Source: Mesostigma viride (lineage: Eukaryota; Streptophyta; Mesostigmatophyceae; Mesostigmatales; Mesostigmataceae). From it: a DNA stretch of 64,000 nt. Below, in pieces: positions 55,427 to 64,000 of the stretch. Within the stretch, counting starts at the first letter, position 1, and the number at the start of each line of letters is the position of its first letter. The DNA lies in NCBI GenBank assembly GCA_009746045.1, contig RPFO01000041.1, forward strand, positions 1,964,613 through 2,028,612. The letters are read 5' to 3'. The position numbers were made by a program, and so were the translations under genes. Under the pieces are notes generated by a model. That model saw only the letters and a program-made list of their open reading frames with translations, did not search any database and was not told the DNA's origin.

Positions 55427-55936
55427 TCACTCGTCATTAGTCACACACATATTTTGCGACCCGTCTCCGTGATCGGATTCTAACGCATCCATTCGATTCG
55501 TAAGAACCTCCAATTGTTCTCGCAACGCCGTCACAGTGTCCTTCATGTCACGCATCATGGCTCGCACGAAAAGCGACTCGACGTATCCGAGTCGCTTGCG
55601 GTCGGTCGCCAGAGCGCAAGACCGTTCGTTTTCGTCGTTATGTCCGTCGTTCCATCGTGACATTTTTGAGAGGAAATCCGAAATGCATTGGGGAGTCAGC
55701 AAGACGTCGCGTCTCTGGACATCGGCCACGTAAAATGACAGCGAATTCGGGTCGGACACCACGTCCCATACGGACTTTGACGGATCCGCGTGACGATAGT
55801 CGACGCCCTCGCGGCACGAGTTCTTCAGGAAACGCCACATGGCGCCGTGTTCGGCCGCCTGGCACATCGACTCCCATTGCGCCATGTTCACGCCCTTGGC
55901 GAACGCGTCCGTTATGGTTGCGGAAATGGGACTCAT
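55427..55936 (-). CDS. Helical viral protein, 169 residues
   Basis: A compact N-terminal domain (AKGVNMAQWESMCQAAEHGA, SLSFYVADVQRRDVLLTPQC) is followed by a C-terminal coiled-coil-like helix (VTALREQLEVLTNRMDALES). The stop is 3 bp from the start of the next gene, indicating a tight tandem. No family recognised. Confidence 0.6.
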   Translation of the reverse strand: MSPISATITDAFAKGVNMAQWESMCQAAEHGAMWRFLKNSCREGVDYRHADPSKSVWDVVSDPNSLSFYVADVQRRDVLLTPQCISDFLSKMSRWNDGHNDENERSCALATDRKRLGYVESLFVRAMMRDMKDTVTALREQLEVLTNRMDALESDHGDGSQNMCVTNDE

Positions 55937-55966
55937 AATATCCGTCGCGGTGTAGACGCACGTCGT

Positions 55967-57736
55967 TCAACCGTTAAAACTTGGCATGGGAGGGACCCCC
56001 TTTCCACTAGTAACCATGTCGTGCCCCATCAAATTACGCCATAGGTTCCTATCTACGGCCTTATTAACGTTCTGAGAGAATGGTTCAGTGCGGTACATCC
56101 TCCTGGCAGTGGCATTGGCGTCCCGAATGTTCCGAGGCTTTAACTCGTCTTGACGGGCGTCAAAAGGTAGGTCTAACGGATAATCGCCAACGTGTTGTTG
56201 ATGAAACGGATTGGCCCTGTTTCGTAACTTCGCTTCTTCCTCAAGTTGACGCTTTTGCTCAGCCTCCTTGAGTTTTTGACCGCTTTCCTTTGATGTCGTT
56301 CGCGAGGATTTTCGAACGGGGGCGACACTCGAAGTGCCTCCAGCTTCTTGCGCCTTTTTTTGACGTGTCTTTATCTCTTTTGCCGCCACAAATGCATCCC
56401 TTTCCGCGGCTCGCATGGCTTTCAGCTCGTTCTTGTGAAAGTGCTCGTAATACGTGTTGTCACGAGCATGCGCGGCTTCCAAAAATGCTTTCCGGGCATT
56501 GCGGTCCACTACCACGGGCTCTATGTGGGCTTCCACTCGATCTGCCGACAGCTGAGCGAACTCTATCAGAGCGGCCTGTGTAACGGGTTCGCCACCTAGT
56601 CCCACAAGCGGCTCGTAGACACGGTCCAACATCTCTGCCATGTCTAAAGTAGTCGGATCGACATTGTCTAGTGATTTGCTCGGATCGTATAAACTTCTCA
56701 CGTCATCTTCCCGCTCACCTCGCGACATTCTCTCCATGTCTACGCTCCTCATCGCCAAATCGCGCTTAGACGTTTCCGTCAACAATTCCGCCGCACGTTT
56801 CTTTGCTATCGCCGCTCGTTCGATTTCCGCCAATGCATCGGAGTAACCGGCGGGTATATCAGGGATTTGAATTTGTGGTGTATATTCGGTCGCATTACTC
56901 GCGTCATAAGGGTGGATGTAGGTTTGTCCAAATTTGTCAGGCTCATCTGGTCGCGGATCCCTAGCCGCGTACCGAAACGGCTCAAAAGCTTTTGAAAATG
57001 GTATCCGCTCCTCTCCGCGTGCCCTTCGTTCCGAATTCTGTTCACGGAACAAACGTTCCTCTTCCCATCTTGATTTTATAGGTTCCCTTGTTTTATTTAA
57101 CATCTCCTCTGCCGTTTGTCTCGTCCGTTCCTGACGCTTCATCTCCTCAACCATATCTATCGCACCACGCGCGACTTGGATCTCTTCCAGCACCCTCTCG
57201 GCGTCTCTCCTCTTCGCGATAGAACCGCTGAAATCTTTCGACGCGTCTTTTGCGTATAGAAGCGCATTTTTATAGACATTGTTGGATATCTCCCTACTAA
57301 ACTCTTTATTGGCCGTCAAAGCCCCAGCAAGCTCAGACGGACGAGGCTTCGAATCCCACAATGCCTGGAATACCAGTTGCTTCAAAAGTGGCGAATTTTC
57401 CACCGGTTCGTCACTAGGACGTAGCACCTTCCTCATGTTTGTCATGACCGCCTCGTCTTCCTTTCGTTTTCGCGCCTCCACCTTGGCCTCACTCCGTTTG
57501 CGTGCCACCTCCCCGAGTTTCGCGTGGGACGCCACGACACCCTCGTTGATGGCTCGTCTTTTCGACTGAAGTGTGTCGATATCGTCGCGTCTCGCGATCG
57601 CGCTACGTCGCATCGATTCCACCGTGGCCGGGTTCTCCCAAGCCATTTTCGGTCTGTACAACGCACCCAAAATGACATCCGGCGGAAAGCGTTCGCGCAG
57701 ACGAGCGGGGACAAAATTGTACCCTTCGCCGCTCAT
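55967..57736 (-). CDS. Large charged helical viral protein
   Basis: The chosen ATG at 57736 (MSGEGYNFVPARLRERFPPD) overlaps the stop of the upstream gene by 4 nt (ATGA), so translation may be coupled. The 589-residue product is dominated by Glu/Arg/Lys/Ala helices (ARKRSEAKVEARKRKEDEAV, LKEAEQKRQLEEEAKLRNRA) that predict long coiled coils, with shorter Pro-containing linkers (IPDIPAGYSD). No enzyme motif seen. It may be a scaffold, tegument-like or core protein. No family recognised. Confidence 0.62.
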   Translation of the reverse strand: MSGEGYNFVPARLRERFPPDVILGALYRPKMAWENPATVESMRRSAIARRDDIDTLQSKRRAINEGVVASHAKLGEVARKRSEAKVEARKRKEDEAVMTNMRKVLRPSDEPVENSPLLKQLVFQALWDSKPRPSELAGALTANKEFSREISNNVYKNALLYAKDASKDFSGSIAKRRDAERVLEEIQVARGAIDMVEEMKRQERTRQTAEEMLNKTREPIKSRWEEERLFREQNSERRARGEERIPFSKAFEPFRYAARDPRPDEPDKFGQTYIHPYDASNATEYTPQIQIPDIPAGYSDALAEIERAAIAKKRAAELLTETSKRDLAMRSVDMERMSRGEREDDVRSLYDPSKSLDNVDPTTLDMAEMLDRVYEPLVGLGGEPVTQAALIEFAQLSADRVEAHIEPVVVDRNARKAFLEAAHARDNTYYEHFHKNELKAMRAAERDAFVAAKEIKTRQKKAQEAGGTSSVAPVRKSSRTTSKESGQKLKEAEQKRQLEEEAKLRNRANPFHQQHVGDYPLDLPFDARQDELKPRNIRDANATARRMYRTEPFSQNVNKAVDRNLWRNLMGHDMVTSGKGVPPMPSFNG

Positions 57737-59169
57737 ACGTCGCGTGTCTCCCACAGGCACACTTCTGGGTGTACTTTGAGAATGTGGAGTTGGACGGACC
57801 GCTTCAACACTCTCAGTGCCGGATTTATGACCATCGCGATCCGAGATCTTTCGATATAGCCTGGCAAGTCCGCGATCTCCTTTTCCTTTTCCTTTGCCGA
57901 CATGTTTGGATCTGCCATGATCTTGTTTTTTAAGTCTGTGGCATTCTTGTCCAATCTTGGGAGATACGGCAAATATTCACGCGCGAAGGAGGGCTCGAGC
58001 ATCGTGCCCATGGGTCGGATAACGCTTCCCATCCGAGCGACGCTGGTAGTGGGTAAAAGAATTCCCTGTTGGGGAGGCTGAACTGGCGGGGCGACCGAGA
58101 CAGGGGCCGTCACAACGATCGGTTGCGGATAGTGCGTGGGCTGGGGAGGCGGCACTGGGCGATGCGATTGTACCGGGACGGGGGGCGTCGTGGGCTGGTA
58201 GTTAACGGGCTGCGGAGGCGGGGGGGGGCCGACGGTTGGTTTGACCGATTTGAAACGCTTGCCATGGAGTCTAGTCACCCCTCGGAAAAGTGGCGGGGAT
58301 ACGCCGAACTTGCCTCTATACCTATTTGCGACGTTATGACGGAACCGATCGATGTGATCGATCGCATCACCCAGAACTTGTAAGGACTCGGGATTTAAAT
58401 TCAGCAGGTTTTCGTCCACTATCAACCTATTTTTTGCGCTCGTGATATCTTCCAACAACCGCGATAACACGGTTGTTGTCTTTTCACCGGACTCGTATAT
58501 AGCCCTCGTACGCCTCTCCCACTGCATGGCTTCGTCTACAATTTGTCGGACCTGTGGGATTACCGGCGACTGCGACCCAGAAGCGTCTGGGAGTGGAGCC
58601 GACGGCTCCCGCTTACGTTTTGCCATCGCGGCCCTCACGGCCTTTGTGTATTGGGCGAGTTCTCTGTGCACCTCGTTCAGTAGACTGTACGATTCGGGGC
58701 TCAATCCGCGGGTATCCCTGACAGTGTGTGCGACGACGTAAGACACTCTTGTGAGAGATGTTATAGCTTCGTTTAAGGACGTTGGCGTCATTGTGTCGAG
58801 GTTGGAGAGATCGTGCGACCGCTTCCATGCATCGACTTCGGCCATTGCGTCCGTTACAACGGTTGGATGCCGATACCCCCCGTGCGCTCTGACATCGGGC
58901 ACGTTTCGTGCGAACTCCGCACGTTCGTCAGGGCGGGACGACGCGAATTCCGTCAGACCACTCGGCCCCACTTGTCCGACCTCCTCGTCCCTTCTGGCCA
59001 CCTTCTGGACCGGCAAGGGCATCTCCTCGAGTTCCGACGCCGGCCTCTTGCCCTTGTCGACAATCTCGCCGCCAGCTCGCACGCGATGGACGCCCGCTTT
59101 CTTATTGGTAGTCTTCGGGACACTCTTTGTACAAGGGGCACTCACCCGTCGTTTTTTTACAGCCACCAT
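57733..59169 (-). CDS. Basic N-terminus, helical middle and Pro-rich viral protein
   Basis: The 478-residue product begins with a basic stretch (VAVKKRRVSAPCTKSVPKTT, a possible nuclear signal). A helical domain spans about residues 100-270 (TSLNEAITSLTRVSYVVAHT, QVLGDAIDHIDRFRHNVANR), followed by a Pro-rich run (VGPPPPPQPVNYQPTTPPVP). The C-terminal region (KIMADPNMSAKEKEKEIADL) leads into the ATGA overlap with the next gene. The region upstream of its ATG is cut by the copia-2 LTR about 100 bp away. No family recognised. Confidence 0.62.
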   Translation of the reverse strand: MVAVKKRRVSAPCTKSVPKTTNKKAGVHRVRAGGEIVDKGKRPASELEEMPLPVQKVARRDEEVGQVGPSGLTEFASSRPDERAEFARNVPDVRAHGGYRHPTVVTDAMAEVDAWKRSHDLSNLDTMTPTSLNEAITSLTRVSYVVAHTVRDTRGLSPESYSLLNEVHRELAQYTKAVRAAMAKRKREPSAPLPDASGSQSPVIPQVRQIVDEAMQWERRTRAIYESGEKTTTVLSRLLEDITSAKNRLIVDENLLNLNPESLQVLGDAIDHIDRFRHNVANRYRGKFGVSPPLFRGVTRLHGKRFKSVKPTVGPPPPPQPVNYQPTTPPVPVQSHRPVPPPQPTHYPQPIVVTAPVSVAPPVQPPQQGILLPTTSVARMGSVIRPMGTMLEPSFAREYLPYLPRLDKNATDLKNKIMADPNMSAKEKEKEIADLPGYIERSRIAMVINPALRVLKRSVQLHILKVHPEVCLWETRDV

Positions 59170-59271
59170 TTCGACTATCTATCGTACTTGCACGAGTTAA
59201 TATTTTCACGCATGTGGATAAATTTTGAAAGTAATTGGAATTAAATTTAAATTAAAAACATACATGTCAAG

Positions 59272-59910
59272 TTAACGTAAAGGATTTACGTTAGATGGAT
59301 AGAGATTGTTACGCTCTTTCCAACGGCACCTTGAACGCCTCATTTGGTTAAGGAACGTAAAAGTTATGACGTTTCCTAGGCTGTGCCGACAGTACCCGGC
59401 GCGCCACTGTGGGCGCGTACGGACACAGGATGTACAAGTGTCACTTTGATAGTCCGCAGGACGTTGACAGGACTTGTACAGGACTTGATGGTCAATTGAT
59501 AGGTAGGCGCACTGTAGCGCGCCAGGACCTATGAGACAATTGATGCTGACTAGTGTACGGATAGGTCCACAGGACTAGCCGTATGGACAATTGATAGATC
59601 TGCGCGCCAAAGGCGTGCCAGAGTCTGTGTAATCAATTGATTGACAGTTCAGCTGTGACAGTGCAGCTGAATACTTGGACGCGTCCCTAGTAAGCTATAT
59701 GAGTGACTTGGTCACACCGGGACGCTAGTTCTTGCGTGCACGTTCTCTTGGCACTGCGACCCTGTCGTCTGTGCTGCGTGCAGTCTTGGAAGTGACGTGA
59801 CTTACGTCTGTGTTTCCTGATTGTTAATAAAGGCAACTTCCTGCAAGAACCATGGCGGAATTCGTGGCATTCTTACCCTCACAACTCGTATTACACGCTC
59901 TGTCAAAAAG
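59272..59910 (+). repeat. LTR-like repeat of copia-2
   Basis: The repeat begins at about AGTTAACGTAAAGG and matches the reverse complement of 174-811. It has a TATA-like CTATATGAG at 59695-59703 and AATAAA at 59826-59831, consistent with transcription start and poly(A) signals of an LTR. Its exact 3' edge is not fixed because the partner LTR is not in the window. Confidence 0.7.
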
Positions 59911-60621
59911 ATGCCAAATTCGGAAGAATTTCGGATTCCGGACGATGAGGAAATAGCCGCTCCGCCGGCTGGTTCTTCGTCAAGACCAACTGTGCCGTCG
60001 TGGCAACAATTGCTCGACGAAGTTACAGTTTCGCTCGACGAGCTTCATCGTCAGCAGCGTGCAGCTCACGCATTGCTCGGGGATAACCCCGAGGACCCCG
60101 ATTTGCCAGCACTGGTGCCGGCAATCCGCAACCTGTTGGACCAGATTCGAAACATTTTATCGACATTTACGGTCCAGGTGCGGGGAGGTTTGCGGTCGGT
60201 GACCGAAGTCACGACTGCCATTGAGGAGTTGGACAACGTCCTCTCTTCACTCACCGGTTACCAGAGAAACCTGCAAAACTGGGCATCGCTTCGCACGGGG
60301 GGCGCGCCGGCGGTGTCAACAAATTTGTTTCAGGATCTCGCGCTGTTATCGCTGCTCACTCGCGGCGTACGCAGTCGCGAGCGCCAGGTTTTAATTAACC
60401 TGGTGGCATTTCTCGCCTCTGTGCGAGAGTGGATTCCCGCGGGGTGGGAATTATTGACGATCTTTACACATCCTCTGCGCCTCGTCGCGCGTCGGCGCGT
60501 CGCAACTTACGCGGCGGGGAGCACGCCGGTTTTAATTCATACCGGTGCAGGTCCGGAGCTGGATATGGAGGATCGTGAGTTCGTATACACGTACTGCGAC
60601 TTCAGGGGCCTTGACTACTAG
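59911..60621 (+). CDS. Leader ORF of copia-2 (unknown function)
   Basis: The ATG at 59911 starts a 236-residue product with an acidic beginning and helical segments that suggest coiled coil (SWQQLLDEVTVSLDELHRQQ, IRNLLDQIRNILSTF, VTEVTTAIEELDNVLSSLTG). A hydrophobic Leu-rich stretch follows (LALLSLLTRG, LINLVAFLASVREWIP) and then a basic patch. It lies before gag with a 169-bp gap. A short 33-codon frame at 59853 overlaps its start and could act as an upstream ORF. I recognise no family; the position and conservation suggest a functional element gene rather than a host gene. Confidence 0.55.
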   Translation: MPNSEEFRIPDDEEIAAPPAGSSSRPTVPSWQQLLDEVTVSLDELHRQQRAAHALLGDNPEDPDLPALVPAIRNLLDQIRNILSTFTVQVRGGLRSVTEVTTAIEELDNVLSSLTGYQRNLQNWASLRTGGAPAVSTNLFQDLALLSLLTRGVRSRERQVLINLVAFLASVREWIPAGWELLTIFTHPLRLVARRRVATYAAGSTPVLIHTGAGPELDMEDREFVYTYCDFRGLDY

Positions 60622-60790
60622 TCGGCCTAATTTTCTTCTGCAGTACTTGTCGACATTTTTTTGTCGAATTTTCAGCGGCAATTCGCGGGGCGGCAGCGAC
60701 ACCGGCGCAGGCGGCAGTGGCGACACAAAAATTTTGTACATATTTTCTGCTGCTTTGTTAAGGTGTTCTTTGAATAGCTGGTAGTGCAGG

Positions 60791-61903
60791 ATGGCTGAGG
60801 GACGCCGTAGCAAGGGTCCAGCCAGTGGGAATAATAATGGGGGTGCTGGTAGTGGAACCGCTCACGTAGATGACGTGGGGCTTACCGGAGAGATTACCAA
60901 CCTTCCTCACAATAATAATAATGCACAAGCTATTCATGGCTTTGATCTTACCACACAGGGTCTTTTAATTGTCAATCAGTTGCAGCCTGTAACCTCAGAC
61001 TCCAAGCCTAAGCAGGCTGAAGAGTTTGTGGAGGGATTGGAAGGGTTCCCTAGCTTGTACGGTGGTACAAATTACTATCAAATCTGGATAGGCAGTAGCA
61101 CTTTTGGCAAGTGTACTGACCAGATTAAGGACCTAACCAGGGAGTGCAAAAAGGCCAATAAGGCCTGGGCACTGTACGTGGCTGAGCTGAAGGAGCTGCT
61201 GGAGGACCAAGGAAGAAGTGGCATCCATTGGCAGGACAAGTACCAAGGGTGGGAGGTCAAGGGGGACCTGATCCAGAACTTTCTCAACTATTGTAAGATG
61301 GTTGAGGAGGGCAGGGCTCACGGCTTTAATGTCGCTGATAACATAGCCCTAACCAACTGGCTCAAGGTTTCTGGGCTGGATAAGGCGACACGTGGCTCCT
61401 TAAAAGTCATGTGTGCCCCACACTCTACCCTGAAGGCCTACAAGGTCATCATTAAACAAGCTCTCGAGGCAGAGGAGCTGTTTGAGGGTGGAGTGCCAGC
61501 AGTGAAGGCTACCCAGGCAGGCGGGCGTACCCAGGGTGGCTCCAAGACGTCTGAGGCTGACCGAAGCCAAGGAGGGCGTAGGGGCAACCATCACAAGCGC
61601 AAGGGAGATCATTCACCTGATTCTGACAGGAGGTCACACTCCAAGTCGGTGTTCAGGCGGGTGGGTGGTCAGCCCAAGCAGGGCAACGCGTCTGACAATG
61701 GGGGCAGTGGCCAGGGCAAGTCCAAGATACAATGCTACCTGTGCAAGGGGTGGGGGCACATCAAGAAGGAGTGTCCCAGCTTCAAGAAGTCCCAGGGCCA
61801 GGGCAGCAACAAGAATAACAACAACAACAAGAAGAACAACAACAAGTCCCAGGCAGGCCAGCCTTCAAAGGGCAGTCAGCAAGAAGACAACAAGGAGCAG
61901 TGA
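60791..61903 (+). CDS. gag: Copia-2 gag
   Basis: The 370-residue product has an Asn/Gly-rich start, a copia-type gag helical region (NYYQIWIGSSTFGKCTDQIK, then WALYVAELKELLEDQ and LTNWLKVSGLDKATRGSLKV) and one CCHC knuckle (CYLCKGWGHIKKEC) near residue 315. The tail is Asn/Lys rich. It is intact. It is homologous to copia-1 gag in domain order but quite diverged. Confidence 0.88.
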   Translation: MAEGRRSKGPASGNNNGGAGSGTAHVDDVGLTGEITNLPHNNNNAQAIHGFDLTTQGLLIVNQLQPVTSDSKPKQAEEFVEGLEGFPSLYGGTNYYQIWIGSSTFGKCTDQIKDLTRECKKANKAWALYVAELKELLEDQGRSGIHWQDKYQGWEVKGDLIQNFLNYCKMVEEGRAHGFNVADNIALTNWLKVSGLDKATRGSLKVMCAPHSTLKAYKVIIKQALEAEELFEGGVPAVKATQAGGRTQGGSKTSEADRSQGGRRGNHHKRKGDHSPDSDRRSHSKSVFRRVGGQPKQGNASDNGGSGQGKSKIQCYLCKGWGHIKKECPSFKKSQGQGSNKNNNNNKKNNNKSQAGQPSKGSQQEDNKEQ

Positions 61904-62045
61904 CTGTCTGAGGCAACCCCTACACACCTTAATTCACCCAAGGGGGAGGCCAGGTGCTCCAATGCAGATTTTATATCTGGGCAACAAGAGGGTGATCTCC
62001 AGGTTCAGTGTGGCCCCAGGTCACCTGGAGAGGTACAGGTTCCTA

Positions 62046-64000
62046 TGAAGACGTCCTTGACAGCTGATGCAGCTGTAAGTATGTCTGACCCTATGCATCC
62101 TCGTGCTGGGCACGAGGGTGGACCTCTCATTTTGAGAGAAACCAATGTACAACCACAGAGGGGTGTGAAGGCCTCTGGTGGTATGCATGTGGTCCCTGCT
62201 GGCGGTCCAGGTGTTGGGCATGAGCAGGGTGACTCAGGCTCTGAGTCAGAACAGGATGGAAGTCAGCATGGTGATGCTGGACAACCTGACAGCACAGTCC
62301 TGACTGTGCCAGGGACTGCTTCCTCTGTGTACCAGGAGTTGGGTGCCCGAATCCACAACATGTTTGGGCATGCCACTTCTCTGTCAAACAACTTTGCCTT
62401 CCGTATGGGCAGGGCACCCCTTCTTAAGGCGTGTCAGCAAGCTGCCTCACGGTGTAAGTGCCAGTTGTCCTCCAACAAGCCCAGGAAATCACATGCCAAA
62501 GCTCTACCTCAGAGCATTGGTGATCTGCAGTGTGATATCCAACACATCAGGGGCATGCAACTGTTGGTGTGCGTGGACAGGTACACGAAATACAAGGTGC
62601 TGGAGCATTTACCTTCTATGAAGAACAGGTACTTGCTGGCTGCCCTGCAGAATGTAAGAGCCAAGTTTCCTACCACAAGGATCCAGGTGGACATGCAGTT
62701 TCAGCATCTCAAGGGTGATCCTACCCTTCCTGAGTTGCTGGTTACACCTAGGGAGGCTCATGGGCAGCAGGGTGCTATCGAGAGGGCAATCCAGGAGGTC
62801 AAGAAATTGATCATCTCTGAAGACTGGGTACCCTTGTCTGCACCTGCACTTGTCAGGAGTGCATGGCTGAGGAACGTGGAGCAGCAGCTGAACAGCAGGG
62901 TTAACTTCTACTATGATGGAGTTGCTGTCAGCCCAATGGGTCTATATCATGGCCTGTGCCCACCACATGTGCTGGAGGGCTGGAAACATGCTGCACATGT
63001 CACCTTTGCCAAGCTGAGGGAGAAGGACCGGGGTTGGAAGATGCTGGAGCCACAAGTGGGTCAGAAGGTCCTAGCTTGGAAGGAACCTAGCCTTTATGGC
63101 AAACGTGGTAGCTGGAGTCCTGGGGTGGTTACCCAGGTTGATGAAGCTAGCCACGCATGCTTGGTCAGCATGGAGGACGAACCAAAGCATGTACACCGGC
63201 TGAGTTGGTCATATGTCAAGCCTAACCTGATGAATGAGGGCAGTCAGGCACAAGGCTCACAGGATCTGCAGGATTTTCAGGTCCCAGGTGACATCACTGA
63301 CGCAACGACCACATCTGTTGCAGGGGAATCTGTCAGCCCTGGCCAGGTTGCAGAGGTACTTGTTGAACAGGCTGCAAGGTCAACAGCTGGGGAGTCAACT
63401 GTCAAGCCCAAGGCACTAACCAAGCCCAGGGGGACAAGTTTGGCTGGATTGATTGGGGCTCTACAAAGGGCCAAGAAGCAGCCCAAGGTAGCCAAGCTCA
63501 GGTGGCATGGCAATCTGGGGCTGGACACTGCCTTAGAGGTAGACACTAATTCTCAGGTCTCCATTATTGGGACCAGGGCTGCAGCAGGGTACAGCATGTC
63601 TGAACCCAGCTATCAGTTTGTGTCTGACTTCAGTGGCGGGGTACACGTGAAGGTACTGGGTGAGGTATTCATTCCTATCCTTGGACAGGACACTGCTTTT
63701 TGTGTCTTGGAGGGCTATCAAGGACCTGCTCTTCTGGGGCAGAATTTCCTATGCCAGGATGGGGTAGTGATCACGTCCTCTCTCCTGACTAAGGAAGGGG
63801 CTGGTCAGGTCCCACTGATTAATTTCAGGACCACTCACCTATCACGTGCAGTAACCAGGACGGTTAAGCGTGTGCAAGTGTGCCAGGGGCAGGAGCCCTT
63901 GGTTGATGACCTCATACTGCCAGCTGCTAGTCATCCAAGCAGTTTGGGCATTGGTCCTCACTCACTTGCTGGACACAGCCCTATCAACTACCAAGGCCTG
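62046..64000 (+). CDS. Copia-2 integrase-protease-RT polyprotein, continues beyond window
   Basis: A single open frame from the ATG at 62046 runs 651 codons to the window end. Integrase comes first: a His/Cys lead (IHNMFGH, then CQQAASRCKC), catalytic Asp in LQCDIQHIRG, Asp in IQVDMQF and Glu in HGQQGAIERAIQE, then a C-terminal barrel-like part (GQKVLAWKEPSLYGKRGSW). A linker leads to a retropepsin-like domain (LEVDTNSQVSIIG, later ALLGQNFLC), with DTN as in copia-1. The last 30 residues (ASHPSSLGIGPHSLAGHSPI) match the region just before copia-1 reverse transcriptase. No frameshift is present, so the order is genuine. Confidence 0.85.

Larger units (their letters stand above)
59272..64000 (+). 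mobile_element. Copia-like retrotransposon, right end beyond window (copia-2)
   Basis: LTR-like repeat (59272-59910), a leader ORF, gag, and a long integrase-protease-RT frame follow in plus orientation. The gag and pol products are homologues of copia-1 and share the unusual position of the protease after integrase. The repeat is also found inverted at 174-811 with the leader ORF, so another copy of this element runs leftwards from the other side of the window. Confidence 0.8.

Noticed and set aside
1..60080. Terminal inverted repeats of the virus (polinton-like ends)
   Set aside because: The inverted repeats carry TATA and poly(A) signals, lead into a copia gag/pol on the right, and interrupt gypsy-1 gag on the left, so they are LTRs of a retroelement rather than viral ends.

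Overview
The window is eukaryotic nuclear-type DNA: a block of about 36 kb derived from a large DNA virus (roughly 23.45-59.17 kb), embedded in LTR retrotransposons. The virus block belongs to the nucleocytoplasmic large DNA virus (NCLDV) lineage. The evidence is a double jelly-roll major capsid protein, a D5-type SF3 helicase, a VLTF-2-like zinc-finger protein, a NifS-like cysteine desulfurase, a SET protein, a RING/TRAF-type protein, an HNH-like nuclease, and many short intronless genes on both strands with gaps of tens of bases, often with AT-rich TATA-like leaders. No packaging ATPase, family B DNA polymerase, capping enzyme or RNA polymerase subunit is present, so only part of the virus is here, or the rest is lost or lies elsewhere. 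The host cannot be named from this sequence; an alga, another protist or an early-diverging fungus are all possible.

Layout. 1-811: end of an LTR-like repeat and a small ORF, in inverted orientation to the copy at 59.27-60.08 kb. 812-3861: truncated Ty3/gypsy element (gypsy-1). 3862-4569 and 14941-16662: a repeated host segment into which a complete 10.37-kb gypsy element (gypsy-2, 4570-14940, 5-bp target duplication CTAAC) inserted. 16.7-17.3 kb: an unrecognised ORF. 17.3-23.35 kb: a copia-like element (copia-1, minus strand) that abuts the broken 3' end of the viral helicase gene. 23.45-59.17 kb: the viral block. 59.27-64.0 kb: a second copia-like element (copia-2, plus strand) that runs off the window.

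The viral block is decaying. The helicase has lost its C-terminus. The capsid gene has a stop and frame change inside a series of laminin-G-like domains inserted between its jelly rolls. A 1443-bp tandem duplication of the NifS locus leaves a truncated NifS copy without its catalytic cysteine. A glycine-rich gene is broken by a homopolymer shift, by a 104-bp minisatellite and by a 2-kb repeated insertion. Three 206-bp palindromes are inserted beside the capsid gene. Other viral frames remain intact, and the duplication copies differ by about one base, so some events are recent.

The retroelements are unusual too. Both gypsy copies carry an ORF before gag with an RNase H1 hybrid-binding/viroplasmin-like domain, enclosed in what looks like an intron. 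Gypsy-2 carries a 766-codon GC-rich ORF after pol. Both copia elements place the protease between integrase and reverse transcriptase.
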